From: JBKHBT01 sp046542255
GTDB lineage: Bacteria > UBP14 > UBA6098 > JBKHBT01
Direction of reading: 5' to 3'
Assembly: GCA_046542255.1 (NCBI GenBank)
Contig: JBKHBT010000033.1
Location: forward strand, 1 to 34,219
Length of the DNA stretch: 34,219 nt
Shown: positions 1 through 8,060 of the stretch, piece after piece
Layout of the letters: each line of letters begins with the position of its first letter
Position numbering within the stretch: the stretch's first letter is position 1
The notes under the pieces: generated by a model
The model's database searches: none
What the model was told of the DNA's origin: nothing
Seen by the model: the letters and a program-made list of their open reading frames with translations, nothing else
Position numbers and translations under genes: made by a program

Positions 1-178
1 GATGCCGATGAGTTTCGAGCGATTGCGCAATGAACTTTTGCATGTACAATCGAGCATTCTTATCGAAAAGACCACGAAAAATAAGTACATTTTACCATCG
101 AAAGTAACAGTCGCACAGCGTAAAATCTACAGCGCATTCGACCTTTCGCGATGCGACACGCCCTACAAACTCGACTAA
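1..178 (+). CDS. Probable IS transposase, C-terminal end only
   Basis: An open frame enters from the left edge (reading from base 2) and stops with TAA at 176-178, giving the last 58 residues of a larger protein. The tail reads LRNELLHVQSSILIEKTTKN followed by a PSK...Q.KIY.A pattern. This resembles the C-terminal end of IS4/IS1634-type DDE transposases, which often finish with a leucine-rich helix, a basic strand and a PSK-like segment; that resemblance is from memory, not a search. The catalytic DDE residues lie outside the window. Base composition is richer in G+C (gcgcattcg, cgatgcgacacg) than most of the window, which fits recent arrival. It points away from the minus-strand operon that follows. 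It could instead be the end of an unrelated short protein. Confidence 0.45.
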   Translation, partial: MPMSFERLRNELLHVQSSILIEKTTKNKYILPSKVTVAQRKIYSAFDLSRCDTPYKLD

Positions 179-539
179 TTTTTCTTGTCATAATCTTTAT
201 TTAACAGCAAATTGTAGTGCCCCGTTTAAAAGTTATGTCATAGATATTAAACAACTTAGCCTTCGCTACTGTCGAAGTCGGGATAATCTATTCTCTCTTT
301 TTGCATTATTTGGCAAAGGTCTATAAGTGGCTCATCCGGTTTTGCGGCTTACTGGACAAAAAGTGGTTGCTAAAATCAGGGTTAAGTCTCTATATTACAA
401 TATATTAACTAGCCTTTTTTATGAAGGGAAATTAAAATGCATAAAAACGCTGCCCCAAATGTAATCATTTTCCACCAAAAATAATTACGATTTCCTGCAA
501 GATAGACAAAATCGCTCAGGAATCAATATAAATTAAAAT
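179..539. other. Intergenic stretch, possible IS flank
   Basis: About 360 bases without a convincing gene, lying between the converging transposase-like end and the minus-strand YkgJ gene. All frames are broken by stops. Just after the transposase stop there is a weak CTTCG...CGAAG inverted repeat (about 269-286). No matching terminal inverted repeat or target duplication can be checked because the other end of the element lies outside the window. The right part (485-524) holds a weak terminator-like repeat, listed separately. Confidence 0.5.
485..524 (-). terminator. Weak terminator-like inverted repeat after the pgs operon
   Basis: On the minus strand GATTCCTG (524-517) can pair with CAGG-A-AATC (497-489) with one bulged base. 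The loop is about 19 bases, and the sequence after the stem is T-rich (GTAATTATTTTT). It sits 15 bases past the stop of the last gene of the minus-strand operon, where a terminator is expected. The long loop and bulge make this a weak call. Confidence 0.25.
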
Positions 540-953
540 TTAGTCGCGGCGGAGCTTCTCGTGGATTCTCTTGATTATCTCTTCTTTGGTAAAAAGCCGC
601 CCTTTGTCGACTCCTGGACATTCCTTCGATAGGTTCTGCCAGTCGTCAGGAGACCTTAGATTATGCGGCCAGAAAGGAAAGGTGCGGCATTGACGCGGCC
701 GAAATTCATAGATATGGCAGCCATTGTCGCCTGTATAGAAAATGCATTCGCCATTAGGAAAGCTCTTCAAAACATCCTGATCATCAATTTTGGTCATGTA
801 TTTATTGCGGAATTTTTCGACAGACATATCCATTTTAGCAGATATCTCGAATATTTCATTTGGGTAGATATAAACATAGCCATCGGGAATCGTGCAGCAA
901 TCGCCACAACGCTGGCATTGGAAGCGCAAACCTTTATCGAAAAAATACTTCAT
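540..953 (-). CDS. YkgJ-family CxxCxxCC cysteine-cluster protein
   Basis: This 137-residue protein has the signature of the YkgJ/UPF0153 family (putative zinc- or iron-binding domain). It shows C13-x2-C16-x2-C19-C20 near the N-terminus, then C70, C79, the motif RPRQCRTFPFW around C89, and C112 in ECPG. Family members have roughly this size, and their cysteines are thought to bind a metal or Fe-S cluster; the substrate is unknown. No signal peptide is present, so it is cytoplasmic. Its ATG overlaps the stop of the upstream protease gene (ATGA, 953-950), which suggests translational coupling in the pgs operon. A link to polymer synthesis or protein modification is inferred from position only. 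The protein appears complete. Confidence 0.85.
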   Translation of the reverse strand: MKYFFDKGLRFQCQRCGDCCTIPDGYVYIYPNEIFEISAKMDMSVEKFRNKYMTKIDDQDVLKSFPNGECIFYTGDNGCHIYEFRPRQCRTFPFWPHNLRSPDDWQNLSKECPGVDKGRLFTKEEIIKRIHEKLRRD

Positions 954-2884
954 TGTTTATTGGAGATAATAATTGTGGATTTCTCTTCGATGACTTTTTC
1001 ATCATTTTCAGAAAGATATATAAATGCAAAATAAATCCCGTCTGCCAGGGCTTCTCCAGAAGGGTTTTCGAGTATAAAGGTATGTGCTTTTTGATAGGCA
1101 TTCAAAGTCTTTTCGCCATTAAAGCATGGATTTCCGCCGGCATCAAAAAGCTGCAAGGCCAGCTTTTGTTTTTTATCGATTTCGTGCCTTGAGACAGTCA
1201 ACCTGTCTTTTGCAGGAACAGGATAAATGCTAAAATGGCATTCCCCATTCGGCTCTGGAGATGTTGAAGGCGAAGACATGTCGATATTTCTACAATGCGT
1301 TAAATCATCTTCCTCAATAAAAAATGTATCTACAAAAACAGGATAATCATCCCCCTCGATTTCTACGATATATTCATCTGGTAAAATTGGATAGAATGTA
1401 AAAACTCCGCGCTTTTCTGTATTTTTTATAATCACTGTATCTGCTCCTTGAAGCGTAACCGTACCCTCTATTCTTTGCCCGAGAGAATCCAAAAGAGCAA
1501 TCGAGATGGCCTTGTAATTATAGCCATCATATTCGAGTCCAGCCGCCACCGGCGCAATCGGCCTTCCCCAGCCATAATCATTATCCGGCGTGCAATGCAT
1601 ATCGGCAGTATTTTTCATAAGAAGCCCCAGATCCCAGCCAAAGACAGCATCTCCCAAATCATCTCTTGCCTGCATCACAAGTGCCGTAGCAGCGGTTACT
1701 AATGGGCAAGAATATGATGTGCCATTGCCCGGCACAAAATTTTCTCCTGTATCATCATTAGGCGATAGAAGCCATACCATTTCGCCAAGTGTCGTAACAT
1801 CAGGTTTTATGCGGCCATCGAAAGTCGGCCCTGGTGATGAAAAGGAAGCATAAGATCCCTCAGGCCCCAACGCGCCGACTGTTAATACACTATCACCATC
1901 GGCAGGTGGTGTGATATGGCCGAATCCTGTTCTGGAATTGCCAGCAGAATTTATTACCAATATACCCAATGAAGCCGCAATATCGGCAATATTTGTTGTA
2001 ATTGCGCTATCGCCATCGAGAGCATCAAAAGTGTACCAATCTGAATATCCCAGAGAGCTTGTGATGATATCCACATCATTGTCATAGGCCCATTCGACCG
2101 CTTCGACCCAATTATATTCTTCTTGAATTGTCTCACTCTGCATATCTTCGGTCTTTGCCAATAGGAATTCAGCCTTATGTGCGCCACCTCGATAATCATC
2201 GGGAATGATGCCAGCTATTATACCAAGAACCTTGGTGCCATGGTCATCCTGGCTCAAAGGATCATCAGGTAAATTGCCGACATAGGCTGTATCATTTATA
2301 AAGTCATACTGCGCAATAAGATTTAGCGAATCAAATGCTGGATGGAAAATATTGAAACCAGTATCAAAAACACCTATTCGAATTCCTTCGCCAAAATATC
2401 CATATTCATGCATATCTATTATTCCAAGCTGCTTGAGTTGTGTATAGGTAATACCATAATTTATATCACCTGTCCTTTGTAGGGACTCATCTTGATAACG
2501 CAGTTGGTCGGTCAATGTGTCAATTTGCCGATAATATGTGCGTGATTTTCGAGTTTTTTCGATGAATCGGATATCTTCAATATCTCTAAGGCTTTCTACT
2601 TCGAAACAAGCAGCATTAAGCCATTTAGACCTTCCAAGATAATCCAAACCAAGATTTTCAAGAGAATCGATATATGACTCGTAAACTGGTAAATCGATTA
2701 TTCCCGGTTCTTTGCCTAAGGCTTCTCTTTTTTCAAGAGCTTTCTTAGTTAGATATTCTCTGGCTTTTTCTTTCGCACCGTCCTTACTATCCAGGCCTTT
2801 GTCTGTGAAGTAAATCCAATAATCATCGGCAAAGGCAGTTATTGATAAGATAAGACAAGATATAATTAAGAGTGCTTTTTTCAT
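950..2884 (-). CDS. Secreted subtilisin-like (S8) serine protease with C-terminal sorting-like tail
   Basis: This 644-residue protein has a signal peptide (1-19, MKKALLIISC... cut near AFAD), a pro-region of about 100 residues and an S8 catalytic domain (about 155-440). The triad is visible: D174 in GVFDTG, H215 in DDHGTKVLG and S390 in GNGTSYSCP, with oxyanion N316 in SAGN. The usual GTSMSSP has become GTSYSCP. A small beta domain follows (about 450-545). The last 85 residues begin FSIYPVPAKDRLTVS and include DGIYFAFIY, closely resembling type A sorting tails of type IX secretion (YPNPA...L.V / G.Y). T9SS genes are not in the window, so surface anchoring is inference. Start and stop overlap its neighbours by ATGA. 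Its place directly behind the PGA synthesis genes is unusual. Confidence 0.92.
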   Translation of the reverse strand: MKKALLIISCLILSITAFADDYWIYFTDKGLDSKDGAKEKAREYLTKKALEKREALGKEPGIIDLPVYESYIDSLENLGLDYLGRSKWLNAACFEVESLRDIEDIRFIEKTRKSRTYYRQIDTLTDQLRYQDESLQRTGDINYGITYTQLKQLGIIDMHEYGYFGEGIRIGVFDTGFNIFHPAFDSLNLIAQYDFINDTAYVGNLPDDPLSQDDHGTKVLGIIAGIIPDDYRGGAHKAEFLLAKTEDMQSETIQEEYNWVEAVEWAYDNDVDIITSSLGYSDWYTFDALDGDSAITTNIADIAASLGILVINSAGNSRTGFGHITPPADGDSVLTVGALGPEGSYASFSSPGPTFDGRIKPDVTTLGEMVWLLSPNDDTGENFVPGNGTSYSCPLVTAATALVMQARDDLGDAVFGWDLGLLMKNTADMHCTPDNDYGWGRPIAPVAAGLEYDGYNYKAISIALLDSLGQRIEGTVTLQGADTVIIKNTEKRGVFTFYPILPDEYIVEIEGDDYPVFVDTFFIEEDDLTHCRNIDMSSPSTSPEPNGECHFSIYPVPAKDRLTVSRHEIDKKQKLALQLFDAGGNPCFNGEKTLNAYQKAHTFILENPSGEALADGIYFAFIYLSENDEKVIEEKSTIIISNKQ

Positions 2885-3963
2885 CCTTTTTTCTTCCTTG
2901 ATATAAATATTATCAAAACTGTTAAATACACTACTAAGGCTCCCGCGACAGCATAAAGATTATACTTTAATCGATAGAAAACTCCGCCCGAAGGTGGCTC
3001 TGGTAATGGTTCTGGCGAAATGGGCAGGCCATTTTTCTGTGCAATTTTATTAATATCTATAATATTAATCACCGGAATGCCTTCTTCTCCGAATAGTATC
3101 AAAGTTCCCCGTCTTGGATAATTTTGTAGTGGTATTGATTTAACAAGGCCATTTGGAATCAAAACAAGATTGTGGCTGGAACCAATGGAACCCAATCCAC
3201 CTCCGACATTGATATATGCAGAAAACTCCTCATCATCGGGTAGATTTCTCTGGTATAGCTCCATTCGCCTGTTTATACTTCTGCTTAGGGTTTGTTCTTC
3301 GATTATATCTATGGCTTGATTATAGATAATGCTCCGTATTGTTTCGCGGCCTTTGGGGCTGATATTACCTCCACGGTCTCCTCTGCCGCCTATGGAAGCT
3401 GCAATCGACCGGTAATCGAATATGCCTTTTTTATTAAGAATCTGTTCCATATGAAGCCATGTCAAATCGGGGTTATTTGCGCCCCACATCGAAGAACCAA
3501 GGCTGGTTATGATAACGGCATTTGCTCCAATAATATCAAGAGCCGAAAGAAATGCAATATTCATTCCCGGAAATGAGCCAGTCCACCCTATTGCAACAAA
3601 ATCGTCTTCTTCGACTCCTGCTTGTTCCAGGTATTGGAGTGCAAGAGCTGCAAAATTCGGATTAACAGATGTAAGCTTCTCATCCAGATCTCCCTGATCT
3701 GTAGTAATCAGGCTAAACTCCTGGCCGATAAGGCCAGTTCCACTGGGATCTGAAAGATAATCGATGAAAATATCGGTACCTGCTCTGTAATTTTTGATAG
3801 CTTCGGTCGCCTCTTGCATTTTTTCGGCTGCTTCGAGTTTTTTATCAAAATGGCTTCGCTTTATTTCTTTTTCTGTCAATTCTATGAGTCCTGCCAGGAT
3901 AAGGCCGAAAAGAGCCAGTGAAAGCAAAAGCCACCTGGGTATTCTTCTATATTGCCAAAACAT
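2881..3963 (-). CDS. pgsW: Poly-gamma-glutamate system protein PgsW
   Basis: This 360-residue protein matches, by recall, the poly-gamma-glutamate system protein that often accompanies pgsB and pgsC in bacteria lacking pgsA. It has an N-terminal membrane helix (about 11-28), a large extracytoplasmic domain with glycine-rich segments (GWTGSFPGMN at 126-135, IGGRGDRGGN, NVGGGLGSIGSSHN), a proline-rich linker (PEPLPEPPSGG), a C-terminal membrane helix (about 334-355) and a basic RKKKG end. It probably works at the membrane in synthesis, export or anchoring of the polymer; the biochemical role is not established. It overlaps pgsC by 17 bases upstream and the protease by ATGA downstream. The family label is firm from context; the symbol is used for the family, not a proven orthologue. 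Confidence 0.8.
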   Translation of the reverse strand: MFWQYRRIPRWLLLSLALFGLILAGLIELTEKEIKRSHFDKKLEAAEKMQEATEAIKNYRAGTDIFIDYLSDPSGTGLIGQEFSLITTDQGDLDEKLTSVNPNFAALALQYLEQAGVEEDDFVAIGWTGSFPGMNIAFLSALDIIGANAVIITSLGSSMWGANNPDLTWLHMEQILNKKGIFDYRSIAASIGGRGDRGGNISPKGRETIRSIIYNQAIDIIEEQTLSRSINRRMELYQRNLPDDEEFSAYINVGGGLGSIGSSHNLVLIPNGLVKSIPLQNYPRRGTLILFGEEGIPVINIIDINKIAQKNGLPISPEPLPEPPSGGVFYRLKYNLYAVAGALVVYLTVLIIFISRKKKG

Positions 3964-4399
3964 GAGGATTCCCCTGTGCTATTAAAATTACAATTAACCT
4001 TACAACCACAGATGCTATAAATAGAGTCGATAAAGTATCTACAATACCCTGTTTATCCATCCAATAAGCCAAAAGGCCTGGAATAACATAGCCGATCGGC
4101 AAAAAGAGATTAGACATTGTAAAAGTGCCTCCGAAAGTCCTGAAAAGAACACTGAATACAAAACCAAATAAGATCGCTAAAATAAGGCGGCGCCTTCCAT
4201 ATAATATTGCATATCTTGCAATAATTTTTATAAATAAATAGGAAACAAATGCGACAACTAAGGTTCCCAAAATCATTAATGGCCTATCCAAAAACATCGC
4301 AATATAGCCGGGAACAACAAGTCCGCCAGCAGCTAATCCAATTGTTTCTGCAAAGATAAAGCTTATCACAAGCCCCGTACCTACTGCAACCCAGAGCAT
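3947..4399 (-). CDS. pgsC: Poly-gamma-glutamate biosynthesis protein PgsC/CapC
   Basis: This integral membrane protein, 150 residues from the chosen start, matches the usual CapC length of about 150. The N-terminus MLWVAVGTGLVISFIFAETI followed by GLAAGGLVVPGYIA is the CapC hallmark (FAE-TG...GGLVVPGY). About five hydrophobic segments are visible. With PgsB it forms the membrane ligase that makes poly-gamma-glutamate from glutamate and ATP. An ATG 42 bases upstream (4441) is open in frame, but it would add a basic 14-residue stretch and overlap pgsB. The ATG at 4399 has a strong AAGGTGG site six bases ahead, directly at the pgsB stop, so it is preferred. Downstream it overlaps pgsW by 17 bases. 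Confidence 0.9.
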   Translation of the reverse strand: MLWVAVGTGLVISFIFAETIGLAAGGLVVPGYIAMFLDRPLMILGTLVVAFVSYLFIKIIARYAILYGRRRLILAILFGFVFSVLFRTFGGTFTMSNLFLPIGYVIPGLLAYWMDKQGIVDTLSTLFIASVVVRLIVILIAQGNPHVLAI

Positions 4400-4401
4400 A
4401 T

Positions 4402-5595
4402 TTATCCACCTTTTTTTGTATGATCTAATGATGCTTCGCAATATTTGATAACATCATGACCTATTCCACCTATATTTCCCATACCGATAACAACACTTTT
4501 ATTTTCTGTTTTCTTTTCAATTTCTTTGAATATTTCAGGACAAGTTCTATTGCTAAAGTCGGTAAACTTCATAGAGCCGATTCCGTTTTTCTTAAGTAGC
4601 CCCTTTAAGATATCAGTTCCAGTACCGATTAGAAAGAAATGATCTGCCTCGATATGTGAAACAAATTCGGCAAGCTGTATCGTCCTTGTCTGTCTATCAG
4701 CTCTATTATTTAGAATTATAAATCTTTTTTCTTTCTCGAAACGATTATTAATAATATTCCAAACAAGCTTATTAGATTCCGGGTCATTTGCAGCAAAAGC
4801 ATTTGCAAAAACTATATCCTTGTTATTGCTTGGCATATGGTAGAGCATTAATGCGCCTGGATCAGGTTTGGCTTTCAGCATTCCACGCATCGCAATTTCG
4901 CGGTCGATACCAAAATGATTGGCAACTTTCAAAGATAAGGCAACATTATCATGATGTTCTATATGCGAGAATCTATCAATTTCTTTGGCATCTATTATTA
5001 TATCTTGAGATGATAATACCTCTGCTCCCAGCTTTAGGGCATTGGCTTGCAACTTTTTTAGATTCTCCCTTTCGGAAGTAAAAAGAAGTCCATTTTCTGG
5101 TATCATGCCAGAGAGAGCGTCCACGACATCTTCGGGTGTGGGCCCCATCACATCCAGATGGTCCGGCCTTGTATTTGTGAGAACGGCGGCATTTGCTTTG
5201 ATCATTTTCTTCTCTGTTATTTCTTGATATTGAGGCTGCAGAGCCATACATTCCAAAACAGCGACTTCCACCCCCATATTAGCAGCAAGGTTTAAGATTT
5301 TGACCTGCTCGCGAATATTGGCACCACCTCTTCTTTGTATTGGCTCTTCATGGCCATCGGGAAAAATTATTCTTGGAGTAGAGCCTGTTGTTTTGGCAAT
5401 TGTCTTATAGCCGGCTTCACGAAAAATCCCTGCTATCAATCGCGTTACCGATGATTTGCCGCGGGTACCATTGACATGAATACGGTATTGAACCTTTTTA
5501 AGATTCTTTTTATGTCGGCTGTTTTCCAAAAACCACCAGACAATAAGTCCAATGATCAGGATCACTGTATAATAAAATTCCAATCCCATAGGCAC
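4402..5595 (-). CDS. pgsB: Poly-gamma-glutamate synthase PgsB/CapB (Mur ligase family)
   Basis: The protein has 397 residues. An N-terminal membrane helix (about 7-24) is followed by a Mur-ligase-like ATP-binding core. The P-loop is VNGTRGKSSVTRLI (41-54), followed by TTGSTPRIIFPDG, the RRGGANIREQ segment and NTRPDHLDVMG, all typical of CapB. The enzyme activates the growing glutamate chain with ATP and adds glutamate through gamma-amide bonds, working with PgsC. The frame opens with GTG at 5595; an ATG two codons later (5589) is an equally possible start. No Shine-Dalgarno site precedes either, while AT-rich TATAAT-like sequence lies immediately upstream, so a leaderless or short-leader transcript is possible. 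It is the first gene of the minus-strand operon. Length is normal for the family. Confidence 0.93.
   Translation of the reverse strand: MPMGLEFYYTVILIIGLIVWWFLENSRHKKNLKKVQYRIHVNGTRGKSSVTRLIAGIFREAGYKTIAKTTGSTPRIIFPDGHEEPIQRRGGANIREQVKILNLAANMGVEVAVLECMALQPQYQEITEKKMIKANAAVLTNTRPDHLDVMGPTPEDVVDALSGMIPENGLLFTSERENLKKLQANALKLGAEVLSSQDIIIDAKEIDRFSHIEHHDNVALSLKVANHFGIDREIAMRGMLKAKPDPGALMLYHMPSNNKDIVFANAFAANDPESNKLVWNIINNRFEKEKRFIILNNRADRQTRTIQLAEFVSHIEADHFFLIGTGTDILKGLLKKNGIGSMKFTDFSNRTCPEIFKEIEKKTENKSVVIGMGNIGGIGHDVIKYCEASLDHTKKGG
4406..4412 (-). promoter_or_regulatory. Ribosome binding site deciding the pgsC start
   Basis: The minus strand reads AAGGTGG six bases before the ATG at 4399. It lies inside the last codons of pgsB, so pgsC translation is probably coupled to pgsB termination (TAA 4404-4402). 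It argues against the in-frame ATG at 4441. Confidence 0.75.
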
Positions 5596-5643
5596 ATAAA
5601 ATATTATATTATCGCAAAAAGTTCAATAGAATCTTGAAAATAA

Positions 5644-7779
5644 TTATTTAATTATTTCGAGCTTTGCAAAAGCGGCGACAAGTTTCTTGACACCATGGTC
5701 TTTAAAATTGATTGTAAGCACTGTCGATTCGCCTTTTCCGCGTACTTTGATGATAATTCCGATTCCAAAGAAGGGGTGGCGAACACGCATTCTTGCCCGA
5801 TATTGTGAAGCTGCTTTTTTCTTTCGAGAAGATTTCTTTCTGCTTTTCGGAGCAAGTTTGATATCGTGGTCGGCATATTTATCGGGTATCTCATTTACAA
5901 ATCTAGAAGGAATCTGAGGTTCTGTTTTGCCGAATCTTTGCCTGGAAGCAGAATGAGATATATGCACATGATCCTTGCCCCGGGTGATAGCCACATAGAG
6001 TAATCGCCTTTCTTCGCACATATCGCTATCTGAGCTATCTCTTATTATCGGAAATATGCCATCCTCGAGAGCAACAATAAAAACATGCTCAAATTCCAGG
6101 CCTTTGGCAGAATGAATCGTCATTAGGTTTACCTTATCGACATCATCATCGATTTTATCCACTTCGCTAATAAGTGCTGTTTCTTCAAGAAAGGCCTTTA
6201 ATGATGAATCTTCGGGTTTATTATCGATAAATTGCTGGGCAGAGCTTTGCAATTCACCTAGATTTTGCAATCTATCTTTGCCTTCGTCTGTATCTTTATC
6301 GATAAGCATTTGGGCATAACCACTCATCTCAATTGTTGCTTCCATAAGCTCTGCTACATTCATATTTTCAGAGTAGTCGATAAGCTGGAACATCAGCTCG
6401 GCAAAAGCAGATATCCCCTTTTTGGCTTTGGATGATACGGGACAGTCGAAATTCTCGCTCATCACCAGCTCCAGTAAATTCATATCTTGCATTTTCGCAC
6501 ATTTCTTGAGATTCTCCTGGCTCTTGGCACCAATTCCACGCTTGGGTTGATTGATTATTCTCTCGAAAGAAAGATCATCGTTCTTATTTACAATGAGTCG
6601 AAGATATGCCAGGATATCTTTGATTTCTGCGCGCTCATAGAATTTCTGCCCACCAATGACTTCATAAGATATATTGCAGGCATGCAATTTATTCTCGAAT
6701 AAACGTGAAACAGAATTGACTCGGTACAGAATAGCAATTTCCGATGGTTTTACGCCCTCGTCTAATAATTTTTTAATCTTGGAAGTTATAGCATCCGCTT
6801 CTAAATCGTCATTGCCAAATTCCCTAATTTCGATGAGATTTCCCATTCCTCTTTCAGTCCAGAGCTTTTTGGGATGACGCTCGGGATTTTGTTCTACAAC
6901 TGCTCCAGCAGCAGACAAAATATTCTGGGTACTTCGGTAATTCTGTTCAAGTTTAACAGTAGTTGTACCAGCGAAATCTTCATTGAAATTAAGAATATTA
7001 TCGATCCTTGCACCTCGCCAGCTATAAATCGACTGATCATCATCGCCAACAACAGTGAGATTCCTGTAATGACTGGAAAGAAGCCTAACAAATTCATATT
7101 GCAAAAGATTGGTATCCTGAAACTCATCTACTAATAAATATCTAAACTCTTTCGACCATTTTTCCAATAATTCCTGGTCATTTTTGAATAATCTCACAAC
7201 ATGAAGAATCATATCATCGAAATCGACTGCATTATTACCAAATAATAAATCCTGATAACTTTGATAAACTTCGGCAATAAATTGCTCTTTCGGCCCATTG
7301 GCATCTTTGGCATATTCTTCTGGAGATATCATCTCGACCTTCAAATTGGAGATAATTCCCAGTATATTCTTGGGTTTCATTTCTGTTTTATATTGATAGT
7401 CATCGAGAATGTTTTTGATAAGGCGAGAAGAATCATTCGCATCATATATAGTATAAGAAGAGTCCAAACCTATTTTTTTTGCTTCTCTGCGAAGAATCCT
7501 TCCTGCTATGGAATGGAATGTTCCAATCCATAGGCCGGTTATATCCATGCTTAGGAGGCTTTCTACACGTTCCTTCATCTCATTGGCTGCTTTATTTGTG
7601 AAAGTTACAGCCATTATAGTAGATGGCGCTATGCCCAGCTCTTGAATCAAATAAGCTAATTTATGCGTCAAAAGCCTTGTTTTGCCCGAACCAGCACCCG
7701 CCAAAACTAATACTGGGCCTTCAGTATTTTTTACGCCAAGGTACTGCTCTGAATTTAATTGTGTTTCAAAATTTATCAT
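5644..7779 (-). CDS. pcrA: ATP-dependent DNA helicase PcrA/UvrD
   Basis: This 711-residue superfamily 1A 3'-5' helicase unwinds DNA in repair and displaces proteins from DNA. All motifs are visible: motif I GAGSGKT (28-34), Ia TFTNKAANEM (59-68), II DEFQD (218-222), III GDDDQSIYSWRGA (245-257), IV LEQNYRS (277-283), V VNLMTIHSAKGLEFEHVF, and VI RRLLYVAITRG. A basic linker (KSRKKSSRKKKA) leads to a C-terminal Tudor-like module RVRHPFFGIGIIIKV...VKKL...AKLEII, characteristic of PcrA, which binds RNA polymerase. Length is normal. The ATG at 7779 has only a distant AAAGG. It diverges from rpsF across 281 bases; pgsB follows 48 bases downstream on the same strand, so readthrough into the PGA operon is possible. 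No rep-type or recB-type extra domain is seen. Confidence 0.96.
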   Translation of the reverse strand: MINFETQLNSEQYLGVKNTEGPVLVLAGAGSGKTRLLTHKLAYLIQELGIAPSTIMAVTFTNKAANEMKERVESLLSMDITGLWIGTFHSIAGRILRREAKKIGLDSSYTIYDANDSSRLIKNILDDYQYKTEMKPKNILGIISNLKVEMISPEEYAKDANGPKEQFIAEVYQSYQDLLFGNNAVDFDDMILHVVRLFKNDQELLEKWSKEFRYLLVDEFQDTNLLQYEFVRLLSSHYRNLTVVGDDDQSIYSWRGARIDNILNFNEDFAGTTTVKLEQNYRSTQNILSAAGAVVEQNPERHPKKLWTERGMGNLIEIREFGNDDLEADAITSKIKKLLDEGVKPSEIAILYRVNSVSRLFENKLHACNISYEVIGGQKFYERAEIKDILAYLRLIVNKNDDLSFERIINQPKRGIGAKSQENLKKCAKMQDMNLLELVMSENFDCPVSSKAKKGISAFAELMFQLIDYSENMNVAELMEATIEMSGYAQMLIDKDTDEGKDRLQNLGELQSSAQQFIDNKPEDSSLKAFLEETALISEVDKIDDDVDKVNLMTIHSAKGLEFEHVFIVALEDGIFPIIRDSSDSDMCEERRLLYVAITRGKDHVHISHSASRQRFGKTEPQIPSRFVNEIPDKYADHDIKLAPKSRKKSSRKKKAASQYRARMRVRHPFFGIGIIIKVRGKGESTVLTINFKDHGVKKLVAAFAKLEIIK

Positions 7780-7836
7780 AGTTTGTAAGATATGCCTTTT
7801 TCATTTTTCTACAAGCAATAATTTTTTTTATCCGGT

Positions 7837-7857
7837 ACAGCAAATATTAAAAGCTGT
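7837..7857. promoter_or_regulatory. Inverted repeat in the pcrA-rpsF divergent region
   Basis: ACAGC (7837-7841) and GCTGT (7853-7857) form a 5-base inverted repeat around an 11-base AT core containing AATATT. Its right arm touches the -35-like TTGAAA of the rpsF promoter candidate and it lies 58 bases upstream of pcrA. The position suits an operator. It is short enough to be chance. Confidence 0.25.
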
Positions 7858-7886
7858 TGAAATATCATAATAGATTGTTTTATAAT
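7857..7886 (+). promoter_or_regulatory. Candidate sigma-70-type promoter for the rpsF operon
   Basis: TTGAAA (7857-7862), an 18-base spacer and a perfect TATAAT (7881-7886) lie upstream of rpsF on the plus strand. The leader to the rpsF start would be about 168 bases. Such a leader is long enough for ribosomal-protein autoregulation, although no S6:S18 binding structure was recognised. Confidence 0.45.
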
Positions 7887-7980
7887 AACATACAGACAAT
7901 ATTCAGCGTAAATGCCTATCGAGATAACCGCAAAAAATTAAAAGTTCTTAAAAATCAGTTTATTAAGGTGCAAAAAGTTC

Positions 7981-8009
7981 TTGTCATTATTCAAACTGGC
8001 ATTATTTTT
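7981..8009 (+). promoter_or_regulatory. Second candidate promoter upstream of rpsF
   Basis: TTGTCA (7981-7986), a 17-base spacer and TATTTT (8004-8009) would place the transcript start about 45 bases before the rpsF ATG. It is weaker in the -10 element than the upstream candidate. In such AT-rich DNA chance matches are common. Confidence 0.3.
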
Positions 8010-8060
8010 ATTAAAATTGTTTGAAAACTAAGAACATAGAAAGAGAGGTATGTCTCAATA

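Noticed and set aside
179..539. A small RNA or tRNA in the left intergenic region
   Set aside because: No cloverleaf, no T-loop consensus and no strong hairpin were found.
7837..7857. A LexA (SOS) box upstream of pcrA
   Set aside because: The arms are ACAG...CTGT, the reverse of the classical CTGT...ACAG order, and the spacing is wrong.
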